DNA from: CAYLLN01 sp033762315
GTDB taxonomy: Bacteria; Planctomycetota; Planctomycetia; Pirellulales; Pirellulaceae
NCBI GenBank assembly: GCA_033762315.1
Contig: JANRLS010000229.1
Span: 1-64,000, forward strand
DNA length: 64,000 nucleotides
Direction: 5' to 3'
Shown: positions 8,732 to 16,821 of the stretch, one piece after another
Layout of the letters: each line of letters begins with the position of its first letter
How positions within the stretch are numbered: the first letter of the stretch is position 1
The notes under the pieces: model-generated
Databases searched by the model: none
What the model was told of the DNA's origin: nothing
What the model saw: only the letters and a program-made list of their open reading frames with translations
Program-made: the position numbers and the translations under genes

Positions 8732-9073
8732 ATGTCAGAGATTCTCACCCAACTCATGGAAGTCATCGAAGAGCGCAAGATCAACCCACCCCCGAATTCG
8801 TACACCGCCCGCCTGTATGCGGGGGGGGTCTCGAAGATCAGCGCCAAGATCCTCGAAGAGGCCCACGAAGTGGCCGAAGCCGCCGGCGAACCGGGCGAGA
8901 CCGGCCGCCGTCACTTGATCTATGAGTCGTCCGATCTGATCTATCACCTCATGGTCATGCTGGGTCATCACGGCATTCGCTTCGACGAAGTGGAGGCGGA
9001 AATCGCCCGCCGCTTTGGCCAATCGGGGCTCGACGAAAAGGCCGCCCGCACCACGATCCTCAAGCACAACTAG
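8732..9073 (+). CDS. hisE: phosphoribosyl-ATP pyrophosphatase
   Basis: Second step of histidine synthesis, hydrolysing phosphoribosyl-ATP to phosphoribosyl-AMP. 113 aa, all-alpha MazG-like fold. The typical blocks are S-Y-T-A-R-L-Y-A-G-G, I-L-E-E-A-H-E-V-A-E-A and Y-E-S-S-D-L-I-Y-H-L-M-V-M-L. The Glu and Asp residues that bind metal in this superfamily are present. hisI is not fused here. hisG follows after an 88-bp gap that contains a palindromic mini-repeat, so the two adjacent histidine genes are likely one transcription unit interrupted by a repeat. Confidence 0.95.
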   Translation: MSEILTQLMEVIEERKINPPPNSYTARLYAGGVSKISAKILEEAHEVAEAAGEPGETGRRHLIYESSDLIYHLMVMLGHHGIRFDEVEAEIARRFGQSGLDEKAARTTILKHN

Positions 9074-9111
9074 CCGCGGATGCCCGGATCGTAGGCTCGT
9101 AGTACTCGTCG

Positions 9112-9137
9112 GGTGTATGAGCGGAGCGAAATACACC
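9112..9137. repeat. palindromic mini-repeat between hisE and hisG
   Basis: GGTGTAT (9112-9118) and ATACACC (9131-9137) form a perfect 7-bp inverted repeat around a 12-nt loop, GAGCGGAGCGAA. It has the look of a REP-like element inserted between the two his genes. It could form a hairpin in the his transcript and affect hisG expression (inference). Confidence 0.6.
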
Positions 9138-9161
9138 ATCCTCAACTAACCCTCTCCGCTC

Positions 9162-10013
9162 ATGTCGAACCTGCGCATCGGCGTTCCCAGCAAGGGACGC
9201 CTGTCCGAACTCGCCGCCGAATTGCTCAAACAAGCCGGCCTCAGCTTTCGCCGGCAAGAGCGGAGTCTCTTTGCCCGCGTCGGCGAGATGCCCATCGACA
9301 TCACCTTCCTCCGCACCGACGACATTCCCGTCCTCTGTGCCGAGGGGGCCATCGACATGGGGATCACCGGCAGCGACCTCGTCAGCGAAGCCGAGGCCGA
9401 CGTGCTGACGCGGCTCGACCTGGGCGTCGGCAAGTGCAAGCTGGCTCTGTGCGTTCCCGAGGATTCGCCGGTCGCGCGGCCCGGGGATCTCGATGGCAAG
9501 CGCGTGGCCACCAGCTTTCCGAATGTCACGCGGCGGTTTCTCAAGGAGCACCAGGCCGACGTGCATCTCGTCAATCTCGGCGGCTCGGTCGAGATCATGA
9601 TCACCCTCGGCGTCGCCGACGCCATCGTCGATCTGGTCGAAACCGGCAGCACGCTCGCCGCCAATCGCCTGCGCGTCCTCACGGAACTCGGCAAATACGA
9701 ATCGGTGCTCATCCAAAACAAAGCCCAGCGCGAAAGCGAGCTGGCCGACCGGGTCGTCCGCCGGCTGGAAGGGGTGGTCATTGCCCGCAGTTGGTCGCTT
9801 CTCGAATACAATATCCCCCGCGACAAGCTCGCCCAGGCCGAGCAAATCACCCCCGGCTTCAACAGCCCCACGGTCAATGCCCTCGAAGACCCCGGCTGGT
9901 GCGCGGTCCGCGTCATGGTTCGCCGCGGCGACGTGATCGGCGTCATGGAAAAGCTGGAAGCCCTCGGCGCCCACGCCATTCTAGAAACGCAGATCAACAA
10001 CTGCCGGCTGTAG
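9162..10013 (+). CDS. hisG: ATP phosphoribosyltransferase (long form)
   Basis: Committed step of histidine synthesis: ATP plus PRPP gives phosphoribosyl-ATP. At 283 aa with a C-terminal ~75-residue regulatory domain, this is the long HisG form. That form is known to be feedback-inhibited by histidine and not to need HisZ. Diagnostic blocks are R-I-G-V-P-S-K-G-R-L, D-M-G-I-T-G-S-D-L, and the PRPP-site-like D-A-I-V-D-L-V-E-T-G-S-T-L. The C-terminal domain contains N-S-P-T-V-N-A-L and the ending E-T-Q-I-N-N-C-R-L. It lies downstream of hisE. Confidence 0.96.
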   Translation: MSNLRIGVPSKGRLSELAAELLKQAGLSFRRQERSLFARVGEMPIDITFLRTDDIPVLCAEGAIDMGITGSDLVSEAEADVLTRLDLGVGKCKLALCVPEDSPVARPGDLDGKRVATSFPNVTRRFLKEHQADVHLVNLGGSVEIMITLGVADAIVDLVETGSTLAANRLRVLTELGKYESVLIQNKAQRESELADRVVRRLEGVVIARSWSLLEYNIPRDKLAQAEQITPGFNSPTVNALEDPGWCAVRVMVRRGDVIGVMEKLEALGAHAILETQINNCRL

Positions 10014-10097
10014 GCGTATTCAGTCGCCGCCCGTGTTCTTTTGCCCGCGCGCTATTCCTCGCTTGGCGCGACGAGTTCTGGCCTGGGCAGGATGGCC

Positions 10098-12089
10098 TTA
10101 CAACGAAACGAGTGAAAGATCGCTGGATGGCGATGACGGAGGAGAGCTGTTCGTGCTCACGTCCGCGCATTTCGGCATGGCCGCCAACTCGGCTTTCCGA
10201 AGGGGAGCCATATGCGAGACGATCTGATTGATGAGTTGGCCGCGCTCGATCGGCTTGGTGGCATAATCATCGCACCCGGCGGTCAAGCACTTATCGCGAT
10301 CGTCGCTCATGGCATTCGCGGTCAGTGCGATGATGCATCCGCGATATCGATTCGCGCGCAGCAAAGTTGTGGCGCTATATCCGTCGAGAACCGGCATCTG
10401 CATGTCCATCAGAATCACATGAAATGGTTGTCCGGTCTCCACCGCGCGCTGAGCGGCATCCGCGGCTAGCTGACCGTTCTCGACGGCTGTCACTTCCGCG
10501 CCGGCCTTCGCCAAGATAAGGCGGATCAATCGCTGATTGTCGGGACCGTCCTCGGCCAGCAAGATTCGGCAGCCAGCCAGGGGCACCTTCGACTTGGCGG
10601 GGTCGTTATCCAGGTCCGCGACCAGAGTGCTTCTGCTCTCCTTGAGAGGGTCGATGAAACGAATTCCTTCCAAGGAGCCCGTCGCCACCGAGAGACGAAA
10701 CCGCGTACCCACCCCTGAAGTGGTCTCGACAACCTTGACATCGCCACGCAGCATCGCCGCCAGGTGTTTGGAAATCGACAATCCCAAGCCGGTGCCTCCA
10801 AATTTGCGCGTCGTCGAGCTATCCGCCTGGGAGAACGGCTTGAATAGCTGCGTGACCTGTGCTGCCGTCATGCCGATGCCGGTGTCAACCACATCGATTT
10901 CCAGTTGCGGCGACTCGCCCGACACGTGACGGATCTCCATTCTTACGCTTCCCTGGGCCGTGAATTTGACGGCATTGCTCACCAGATTCACCAGGATTTG
11001 TCGCAGGCGCAACGGATCGGTCAGGATCTTCTCCGGAATTTTCCCGTCGTATTCCGCGGCCAACGCCAATCCTTTGTCCCGCGCGCGGACGCGAATCAGC
11101 GATATGACATCCTCGATGATCGCGGTCACCGAACACCAGACCAATTCCGCGGTGACCTTGCCCGCCTCGATCTTGGAAAGATCCAGGATATCGTTGATGA
11201 TGCTCAACAAATGCTCGCCGTTTCTGCGGATCGTGCAAATCGCCTCGAGACGTTTTTGAGGCGCGTTGCCAATCTCTCCCTCTTCGAAAAGCAGATCGGA
11301 ATATCCCAGAATTGCCGTCATTGGCGTGCGAATTTCGTGGCTCATGTTCGCCAAGAATTCGCTCTTGGCGCGACTGGCCAGCTCCGCGTCCAGGCGAGCT
11401 TGACGAAGCTCCACGTTCGCGGCGATCAGCTCGCCGGTCCGCTGTTGGACTTCCCTCTCGGCATCGAATTGCAAGAGCTGCAATTGCGCTTTGCTGTGCG
11501 AGGACTCGGCCAGGTGCCTGAGGAGGCGTCTATTTCCAATCAGTAGAAAGGTGACTTCAAACACGATCCAAAACGCGTGCTCCACCCACCGCCACTCTTG
11601 GGCGCCCGCCACGCCATAAATCGAAAATGGCCACGCGATGCCGCGCAGAATATGATCCAATCCAACGACCAGGGTGGCGGTAATCAGCACTTTCCAATCG
11701 CGATAGAAGGCCAGCAGCGCCAGTGAGCCGAAAATGTGAAAATGCGTTTCGATTCGGCCGCCCGTCAGATGAATCAGCAGCGACGACCACAAGGCCTGCG
11801 CTACGGCAACGAGCTGGCGGGTGGATGCCTTGCCCGGTCGCCGCCAGACGGCCCACAGCGGCAAGGAAGTAATCACGCCCCCCAACAACAACGCGACCCA
11901 CACGTGGGGGTGCGTCTGGCTGGTCGCTCCGTACCAAGCGCGGGGTGAAATAACGAGGGCCACGACAATTGCCGCGAGCCACTGCAGGGCCAGCAAAACG
12001 CCGAAGATATGGTCCGTGCCGCGGCGCTTGGCATCCAGTTCCGCCTCGAAGATTGCTGCGGCATTGTGTTCAAGGTCCGGTGTCATCAT
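10098..12089 (-). CDS. membrane hybrid sensor histidine kinase / response regulator
   Basis: 663 aa. The N-terminal ~190 residues have about six transmembrane helices, with T-H-F-H-I-F-G-S-L-A between two of them. This type of His-rich membrane sensor is seen in acidobacterial and planctomycete kinases. A short coiled coil leads to HisKA (phospho-acceptor H251 in F-L-A-N-M-S-H-E-I-R-T-P-M). Next is a HATPase_c domain with D-T-G-I-G-M and G-G-T-G-L-G-L-S-I-S, then a receiver domain with phospho-acceptor D562 in I-L-M-D-M-Q-M-P-V. The ATG at 12089 is chosen because it overlaps the stop of the upstream RedB-like gene by 4 bp (ATGA), implying translational coupling. The signal may be linked to that redox-like protein. 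No separate output regulator is adjacent. Confidence 0.9.
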   Translation of the reverse strand: MMTPDLEHNAAAIFEAELDAKRRGTDHIFGVLLALQWLAAIVVALVISPRAWYGATSQTHPHVWVALLLGGVITSLPLWAVWRRPGKASTRQLVAVAQALWSSLLIHLTGGRIETHFHIFGSLALLAFYRDWKVLITATLVVGLDHILRGIAWPFSIYGVAGAQEWRWVEHAFWIVFEVTFLLIGNRRLLRHLAESSHSKAQLQLLQFDAEREVQQRTGELIAANVELRQARLDAELASRAKSEFLANMSHEIRTPMTAILGYSDLLFEEGEIGNAPQKRLEAICTIRRNGEHLLSIINDILDLSKIEAGKVTAELVWCSVTAIIEDVISLIRVRARDKGLALAAEYDGKIPEKILTDPLRLRQILVNLVSNAVKFTAQGSVRMEIRHVSGESPQLEIDVVDTGIGMTAAQVTQLFKPFSQADSSTTRKFGGTGLGLSISKHLAAMLRGDVKVVETTSGVGTRFRLSVATGSLEGIRFIDPLKESRSTLVADLDNDPAKSKVPLAGCRILLAEDGPDNQRLIRLILAKAGAEVTAVENGQLAADAAQRAVETGQPFHVILMDMQMPVLDGYSATTLLRANRYRGCIIALTANAMSDDRDKCLTAGCDDYATKPIERGQLINQIVSHMAPLRKAELAAMPKCADVSTNSSPPSSPSSDLSLVSL

Positions 12090-12745
12090 GGCTTCATGTC
12101 CTGGGGACTGGACGGGTGCAACGGGCAACCATAGACACACGTTGTCGTCGGAGTTCCTGGTCCGTGAAAAATCAAGCGTTCGACCGCGCTGCGACCCCGA
12201 TTGTCCCCCTCATGACCACGCGCCGCGGTGATTCCACCGCTAAACAACCGCCCCCCCTGAGCATCGAACAACAAGGCATGCCCGGAAACCGCGGCACCGA
12301 ACAACCGCGCCTCCCGTCCTTCGGGGTCCACCGTCACGCGCGTGTTGGGGATGTTCTCCGCTTGTTTCCAGATCGCGGATTGGGTCCACTGCTCACCGAC
12401 ACCGGTGGGCCGCAAGAATGCGATCGTGGCGTGCAACCGCGAATCGGTTCGCGAAAGCAATCGCTCCAGCTCTCGCAAGGTCGCTCGTGTGCATGGACAG
12501 TGGGGATGCGCAAATAAAACCAGCGTGAATCCTCGCGGATTTCGGGTGAGCTGGCTTGATGCCGGCCAATGGTCGGGCGGGACGGGCGTGTAGCCGGGAG
12601 CCGCCCCGTAATCCCACAGCCAAGCCATTCCCAACAGCACCGCCAGCGACCATGCAGCCACCAAAATCCATACGACAATCTCGCCCGACCGGCAAAGCCC
12701 GGGAACCTGGTTTCGATTCACCGCGCAGGGAGGAGCAACTGTCAA
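12086..12745 (-). CDS. RedB-like membrane-anchored thioredoxin-fold protein
   Basis: 219 aa. One transmembrane helix lies near the N-terminus (I-V-V-W-I-L-V-A-A-W-S-L-A-V-L-L). An extracytoplasmic thioredoxin-like domain follows, with the motif A-H-P-H-C-P-C-T-R-A-T-L in place of the usual C-x-x-C. This C-P-C arrangement is typical of proteins annotated RedB in acidobacteria and related genomes; their substrate is unknown. The start is probably TTG at 12745; the exact start is uncertain. The stop overlaps the start of the histidine kinase gene, so the two are made together and may form a sensor pair. Confidence 0.7.
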   Translation of the reverse strand: MTVAPPCAVNRNQVPGLCRSGEIVVWILVAAWSLAVLLGMAWLWDYGAAPGYTPVPPDHWPASSQLTRNPRGFTLVLFAHPHCPCTRATLRELERLLSRTDSRLHATIAFLRPTGVGEQWTQSAIWKQAENIPNTRVTVDPEGREARLFGAAVSGHALLFDAQGGRLFSGGITAARGHEGDNRGRSAVERLIFHGPGTPTTTCVYGCPLHPSSPQDMKP

Positions 12746-13704
12746 GGAAGGTCCGTCCTGAATGGATTGTGGGGGAGCCGGCTCGCGGAGATGCGAAATC
12801 CAACCACCTTCATCGACAATCCCCCGCCCAGGTGTGACTGATTTCGCTAACCGTCAGTTCTTTCCATCCGTGAGGAGCTTAGCGGCAAGAAACGCGGAAA
12901 ATCCCTTAACTTGGGAAACATCGGAACTCAACCGGCCGCGTGGCTTGGGTTTGGTAGTCAACACCTGGCTGATACCCTTGGGGCGCATCGCTAATTACTA
13001 ATTGCGCCAACCAAACTGTGTGCCGCTAATAATCGTTGTAACTACTGGCACCTCAACACCTTACGCCAGTATTCGCCGCGCGATTCTCGGCCGCCTTACT
13101 ATAGTTACAAGGCTTTGGCCTTGTCGGCTGGGTGTTTGGTTGGCTCGATGTCTGGTTGGCTGGGTTTTGTACTCAAAACCCGGCTGACACTGCAAACGCG
13201 AACCGCGATCCAACCCCCGCTCCCGAAAACGTGGAAGGCGAGGGGGCCACGGCAGCCAGCGACGTGGTTACCAGCCCTCGCGCCGTTTTTTGGCCGTTTC
13301 TGCTACCTAAATTCTGGCTCTGCAGGCACTTGCGCTCAGTTACCACGATTTCCAGCCGCTGATAACCTGTGTGCCGCCAGACGGCCAAAATCGCCGGGAA
13401 AAACGCATTTCTCGCGCGCGTCAAGTTACCAAAAACCGCGACGACGGGGGTTTCTGGTAACCAGGTATTGTTATTCCCCGAACGAACTGATCCGCGCTTT
13501 GCTGATAGATTCACCAAATTGCCAAACAGCATCTACTGAATGCCAGTGCCACATAAAGTGGTATTCCGTCCATGTATTAAACGCTCCGGACCTGAAAAAG
13601 GTTCCAACAAAATCACCGCTCCGGCCATTTTTCCCCGGATAGTTTCGCTGCCCCCCAAACCGCCCCTCCTGCCGCCATTAAGCTCGGTTCCGTAGTTCCG
13701 TAGG
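12746..13704. other. intergenic region without recognisable genes
   Basis: About 960 bp. Short open frames are present on both strands, but none has a family motif or a convincing ribosome binding site. The stretch near 13110-13200 is rich in GTTGGCT/GGCTTGG-like words. Element A (13266-13462) is the only structured feature I can support. The promoter of the RedB/kinase operon must lie near the left end, but I could not place it. Confidence 0.5.
13266..13462 (-). ncRNA. structured repeat element, copy A (possible RNA or MITE-like element)
   Basis: Read on the minus strand, five 7-bp sites occur: GGTTACC (13462-13456), GGTAACT (13430-13424), GGTTATC (13367-13361), GGTAACT (13344-13338) and GGTAACC (13272-13266). 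Sites 1 and 2 close a 39-nt hairpin with a 14-bp stem, GGTTACCAGAAACC with GGTTTTTGGTAACT, and an 11-nt loop. Sites 3 and 4 pair in a second, less perfect hairpin. Copy B (54969-55166) has the same order and spacing but uses GGTTTCC/GGAAACC. The overlapping open frame is not conserved in phase between copies. Whether it is transcribed, or is a DNA-level element, is not known. Confidence 0.6.
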
Positions 13705-13760
13705 TTGTGCTTCAGCAAAACATTCTGAAGAATCATTTAGAATGTTATACTGAAGCATAA
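13705..13760. repeat. long AT-rich inverted repeat
   Basis: Two 22-nt arms (13705-13726 and 13739-13760) match at 19 positions around a 12-nt loop. The perfect inner part is AACATTCT with AGAATGTT, and the outer part is TGCTTCAG with CTGAAGCA. It is strikingly AT-rich for this genome. It starts 15 nt after the stop codon of the gene fragment 13775-14029, so it may be that gene's original terminator. Alternatively it could be a recombination site at the edge of an inserted segment. Confidence 0.6.
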
Positions 13761-13774
13761 ACTACCAGGATCAT

Positions 13775-14029
13775 CTACTTCCCACACCGCGCCAGCAGCT
13801 TTGTGAAAGCCTCTTCCCAGCCGGTCCCTTTCAAGCCGGGAGGCGTTTCGAGCAGAAACCGCAGGAGTGTGGCGGCACCGGCCGGGTCGCCGAGTTGCAA
13901 TTGGGCCAGGGCGACGCTGTATTTCGCTTTGAACCAGCGGGGCGTGCGGGGCTTGGTGCGGCTGGCGATGATCCGCCATTGGGAGAGGGCCGCGGTGAGT
14001 GAGCCTTTATCGGTTCCAGCCACAGCAAC
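13775..14029 (-). pseudogene. C-terminal fragment of the TPR gene (duplicate of the 17512 end)
   Basis: About 80 codons that match the last 80 codons of the TPR gene at 17512-20274, in the same orientation, and end in their own stop (TAG, 13777-13775). An internal tract (about 13890-13998) looks identical to the other copy. Nearer the stop, many third-position differences appear and most are synonymous (for example the stretch encoding F-L-L-E-T-P-P-G-L-K). The upstream part of the gene is absent and homology stops near 14029. This is either a leftover 3' end displaced by an insertion or an incoming allele. Confidence 0.75.
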
Positions 14030-14149
14030 GGAGAACGCGAAGGGGACCTGGAATCAACTGCCCCTTGCTGGCCTAGTCACCAGACCGAAAGCCTCCCAAA
14101 CCAGGTCCGGGGCCAAAGCATTACCACAACCCCATAGATGGTTCGCGGG

Positions 14150-14968
14150 TCAGGTTCGCCTTTTCACGAGCGTAATTTCGTTTCCGGTGGAATTGAAGGT
14201 GACGTCATCCATGAACAATCGAATCAACGACAGTCCCCGCCCCGTCCCTTCGGTAAGCTTTTGAGGACTCTCGCGCGGATCGGGGACGTTCCGCGGATCG
14301 AAACCAGACCCGCGATCACGAATCGTGTAGCGGGCCTCCCCGGGCGTGAGTTCCGCGGTGATTTCCACTTCCATGGGAACCGAGCCGTCTTGCCCCTGGC
14401 CGTGGGTGATGGCATTGCGCAGCGCTTCGGCAAGGCAGCGGGCGAGGCGAACCTGGTCGGCGCGATCGATGATGCCGAGGTTGACCGTGGCCTGCTGCAA
14501 TTGGTCCACCAGCGGCGCGATGAGTGCCAGGTCGCCGGCCAACGCATAGCGTAGTTGTTTGTAGCGCAGGCAACGGGTCACCTCGTCGTGGCGGCGGTCT
14601 CCTGCGGCAGCCACGAGCACGGCATCTAGCACGCGGGGAAGATCGACAGCCAGCCGGTGTTTCGAAACGTAGTCGGATGCGCCTTCGACCAGGGCTTCCA
14701 AGGCGATTTCTTCGCTGCCGAACGCGGTCATGAGGACGATCGGAATCGTCGGGAAACGCTTCCGCGCGGCGCGAACGAAGGCCAGGCCATCCATCTCGGG
14801 CATTTGGAGATCGGTGAGCACGGCCAACGGCGTTGCCTGTTCCAAATGCTCAAGGGCCTCCAGGCCGTTGCTTGCGAACTCGGCATGAGTGGATGGCCGA
14901 CGTTCGACGAGCTGGCGAGCCAGCTCCCGATCCACGGCGCTGTCATCCACGATCAGCAAGTGATTCAT
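14150..14968 (-). CDS. response regulator with C-terminal HATPase (RsbW-like) domain
   Basis: 272 aa. The N-terminal receiver domain (about 1-120) has the acidic pocket V-D-D and phospho-acceptor D53 in L-T-D-L-Q-M-P-E-M-D-G, with the conserved T and K further on. The C-terminal ~130 residues are an anti-sigma-type ATPase domain: E-A-L-R-N-A-I-T-H-G (N box), D-R-G-S-G-F-D and G-T-G-R-G-L-S-L-I-R. There is no HisKA domain, so it is not a classic sensor kinase. A role as a switchable anti-sigma or serine kinase is inferred. The ATG at 14968 is preceded by GAGGATC at a good distance. It overlaps the 3' end of the pyruvate-kinase-like gene by 26 bp, so the two are coupled. Confidence 0.88.
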   Translation of the reverse strand: MNHLLIVDDSAVDRELARQLVERRPSTHAEFASNGLEALEHLEQATPLAVLTDLQMPEMDGLAFVRAARKRFPTIPIVLMTAFGSEEIALEALVEGASDYVSKHRLAVDLPRVLDAVLVAAAGDRRHDEVTRCLRYKQLRYALAGDLALIAPLVDQLQQATVNLGIIDRADQVRLARCLAEALRNAITHGQGQDGSVPMEVEITAELTPGEARYTIRDRGSGFDPRNVPDPRESPQKLTEGTGRGLSLIRLFMDDVTFNSTGNEITLVKRRT

Positions 14969-16817
14969 CGGCGTGATCCTCAAAGTATAGTTCGGCCATT
15001 CGCAGGCCGCGCAGCATGGAACGTTTTTTCGAATGATGGGAGTGCATCCGCCGCAGGATGTCGTCGAGCGTTTGAACGGCCCGGCCGATGTGCGGACCCT
15101 TATTCAACATCACACACTCGGCTCGGTCGCCCATGGCCGCATCGGTCACTTCGGCCCGTGATGGCAGCCCCTCCTTGGCTAAACTCTCGAGCACCTGCGT
15201 GGCCCAGATCACCGGCACGTGGGCCGCTTCGCAAATCCACAGAATCTCCTCCTGCATTTCGGCCAGCCGCTCGAATCCGCATTCGACCGCCAAGTCGCCG
15301 CGAGCGATCATCACGCCACAGCGGGGCGAGCGCATCACCGCCAACAGCATGGCAGGGAGGCTCTCGAAGCCGCGCCGAGTAATGATGCCGGGACGGTCCG
15401 CGCCGATCTGCTCGATGGCGTCGATGAGCCGATGCACGTCGGCAGGCGAATTTGCAAATGACAGAGCAACCATATCCGCATGTCGGCAGACGAGCGGCAG
15501 ATCGGCCAAATCTTTGTCCGTCAGCGGAGATATCTCCAGCAGCGTATCAGGCAGGTTGATCCCCTTGTCGCTACGGAGCTTGCCGCCGCCGGGCCGCGTG
15601 CGGACGATCTCCACGATGGCCTCGTCCCGCTGGACATCACGGGTGACCGCTGAAATTCGGCCGTCGTCAAAAAGCACGCGCTGACCGGGCTGCAAATGAT
15701 CGAGCGCCTCGCCAAGCGTGCATCCGATTCGGGCGGGAGCGACGACCCGTCCGTCCGCGCCGACCACGGCGGGCCCACCGGGCGTCAGATTCCGCGTGAG
15801 CACCAGACGGTCCCCGGGCTTCAGCAGCAGTTCGCTCGGCCGCTCCGCCAATTTGCCGATCACGAGCGGCACTTGTGTCGCACCGTGGCCCTGAACCCGA
15901 AGTTCCATGCCCGCCGTGAAGTAACAGGTCCGCCGAGCTTCCGCCCAGCACCCGTGGGAATCGACCTCCGTCACTTCAAGCCGGCGCACGGCCCCGCGGG
16001 CATCGCGAAAATGCAGCGAATCACCCGCTTGCATCGGTGGCCAAGCGTCAGAGACGATTGGCAGCCACGCGTCCGACCCCGGCAGTTTTGCGGCCGAGGG
16101 CTCACGCCCGAGGCGCACGCGGGCCAGACCGATGACGCGGCCGAATTCATCCCGATGCGGCCGCACCTTAACAACCCCCGGAAGCGGAGTGAGCGGCCCG
16201 GTACGAAGCTTTGGCCCGGACAAATCCATGTCGATCCGGCATTCTCGATCCTGTTCACACTCAACTTGTCGAAGATTTTCGATCATGCGCAGCCACGCCT
16301 CGGGACCGTCATGGGCGCAATTGATGCGCATGCAGTCCATTCCGCGCTTAAGCAGCTCTCGCACGAGCAACGGATTTTCCGCCGCGGCACTGGGCATGGT
16401 GACCATGATCCGGGCTGATCGCCCGGCAGGGACGGGGCCCAAAACTTCGGCCGCATGTTCCCGCAAACGGGCTGGCCCGGCGTCCCATTCGCCCGGCGGA
16501 CTGTCCGGCAACTGGCCGGGATCCAGTCCCTCAGTGCGGGCGATGGCATGCAGCGCTCGCAGTACCACGGACAGCGTGGAAAGCACATGCGGCTCTGCGC
16601 GACCCAGCGACGAGAGTCCATAACGGGCTAGCTGCTCTTGCAACGGCCGCAGATCGCGCCGTCGAAGTGCCAAGTAGCTGAGCAGATTTGCCGCGCTGGC
16701 GCGATGTTTCGGATGCACGGCCTCGAGCACGGTCCGATGAGCCGCAGCCTCACGGAGTTCGCGGTGGAGTGCGGCAAGCTCGGCGATCAAATCGGCAACC
16801 GGCATGACGTTCCGCAT
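14943..16817 (-). CDS. pyruvate-kinase-like protein, N-terminally extended and missing key residues
   Basis: 624 aa, far longer than the ~470 of normal pyruvate kinase. Residues 1 to ~165 are a helical extension of unknown function. The TIM-barrel signatures follow: M-R-I-N-C-A-H-D, D-L-S-G-P-K-L-R-T-G, K-G-I-N-L-P-D, M-I-A-R-G-D-L-A-V-E and A-T-Q-V-L-E-S-L-A-K. The usual K-I-E segment, with the catalytic Lys and a metal-binding Glu, reads G-I-I in P-G-I-I-T-R-R-G-F-E-S. The C-terminal allosteric domain is absent and replaced by M-L-N-K-G-P-H-I and a short tail. Catalysis of the standard reaction is therefore doubtful; a regulatory or altered role is more likely (inference). It starts 4 nt after the globin gene stop. 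Confidence 0.85.
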   Translation of the reverse strand: MRNVMPVADLIAELAALHRELREAAAHRTVLEAVHPKHRASAANLLSYLALRRRDLRPLQEQLARYGLSSLGRAEPHVLSTLSVVLRALHAIARTEGLDPGQLPDSPPGEWDAGPARLREHAAEVLGPVPAGRSARIMVTMPSAAAENPLLVRELLKRGMDCMRINCAHDGPEAWLRMIENLRQVECEQDRECRIDMDLSGPKLRTGPLTPLPGVVKVRPHRDEFGRVIGLARVRLGREPSAAKLPGSDAWLPIVSDAWPPMQAGDSLHFRDARGAVRRLEVTEVDSHGCWAEARRTCYFTAGMELRVQGHGATQVPLVIGKLAERPSELLLKPGDRLVLTRNLTPGGPAVVGADGRVVAPARIGCTLGEALDHLQPGQRVLFDDGRISAVTRDVQRDEAIVEIVRTRPGGGKLRSDKGINLPDTLLEISPLTDKDLADLPLVCRHADMVALSFANSPADVHRLIDAIEQIGADRPGIITRRGFESLPAMLLAVMRSPRCGVMIARGDLAVECGFERLAEMQEEILWICEAAHVPVIWATQVLESLAKEGLPSRAEVTDAAMGDRAECVMLNKGPHIGRAVQTLDDILRRMHSHHSKKRSMLRGLRMAELYFEDHADESLADRG

Positions 16818-16821
16818 GCAG

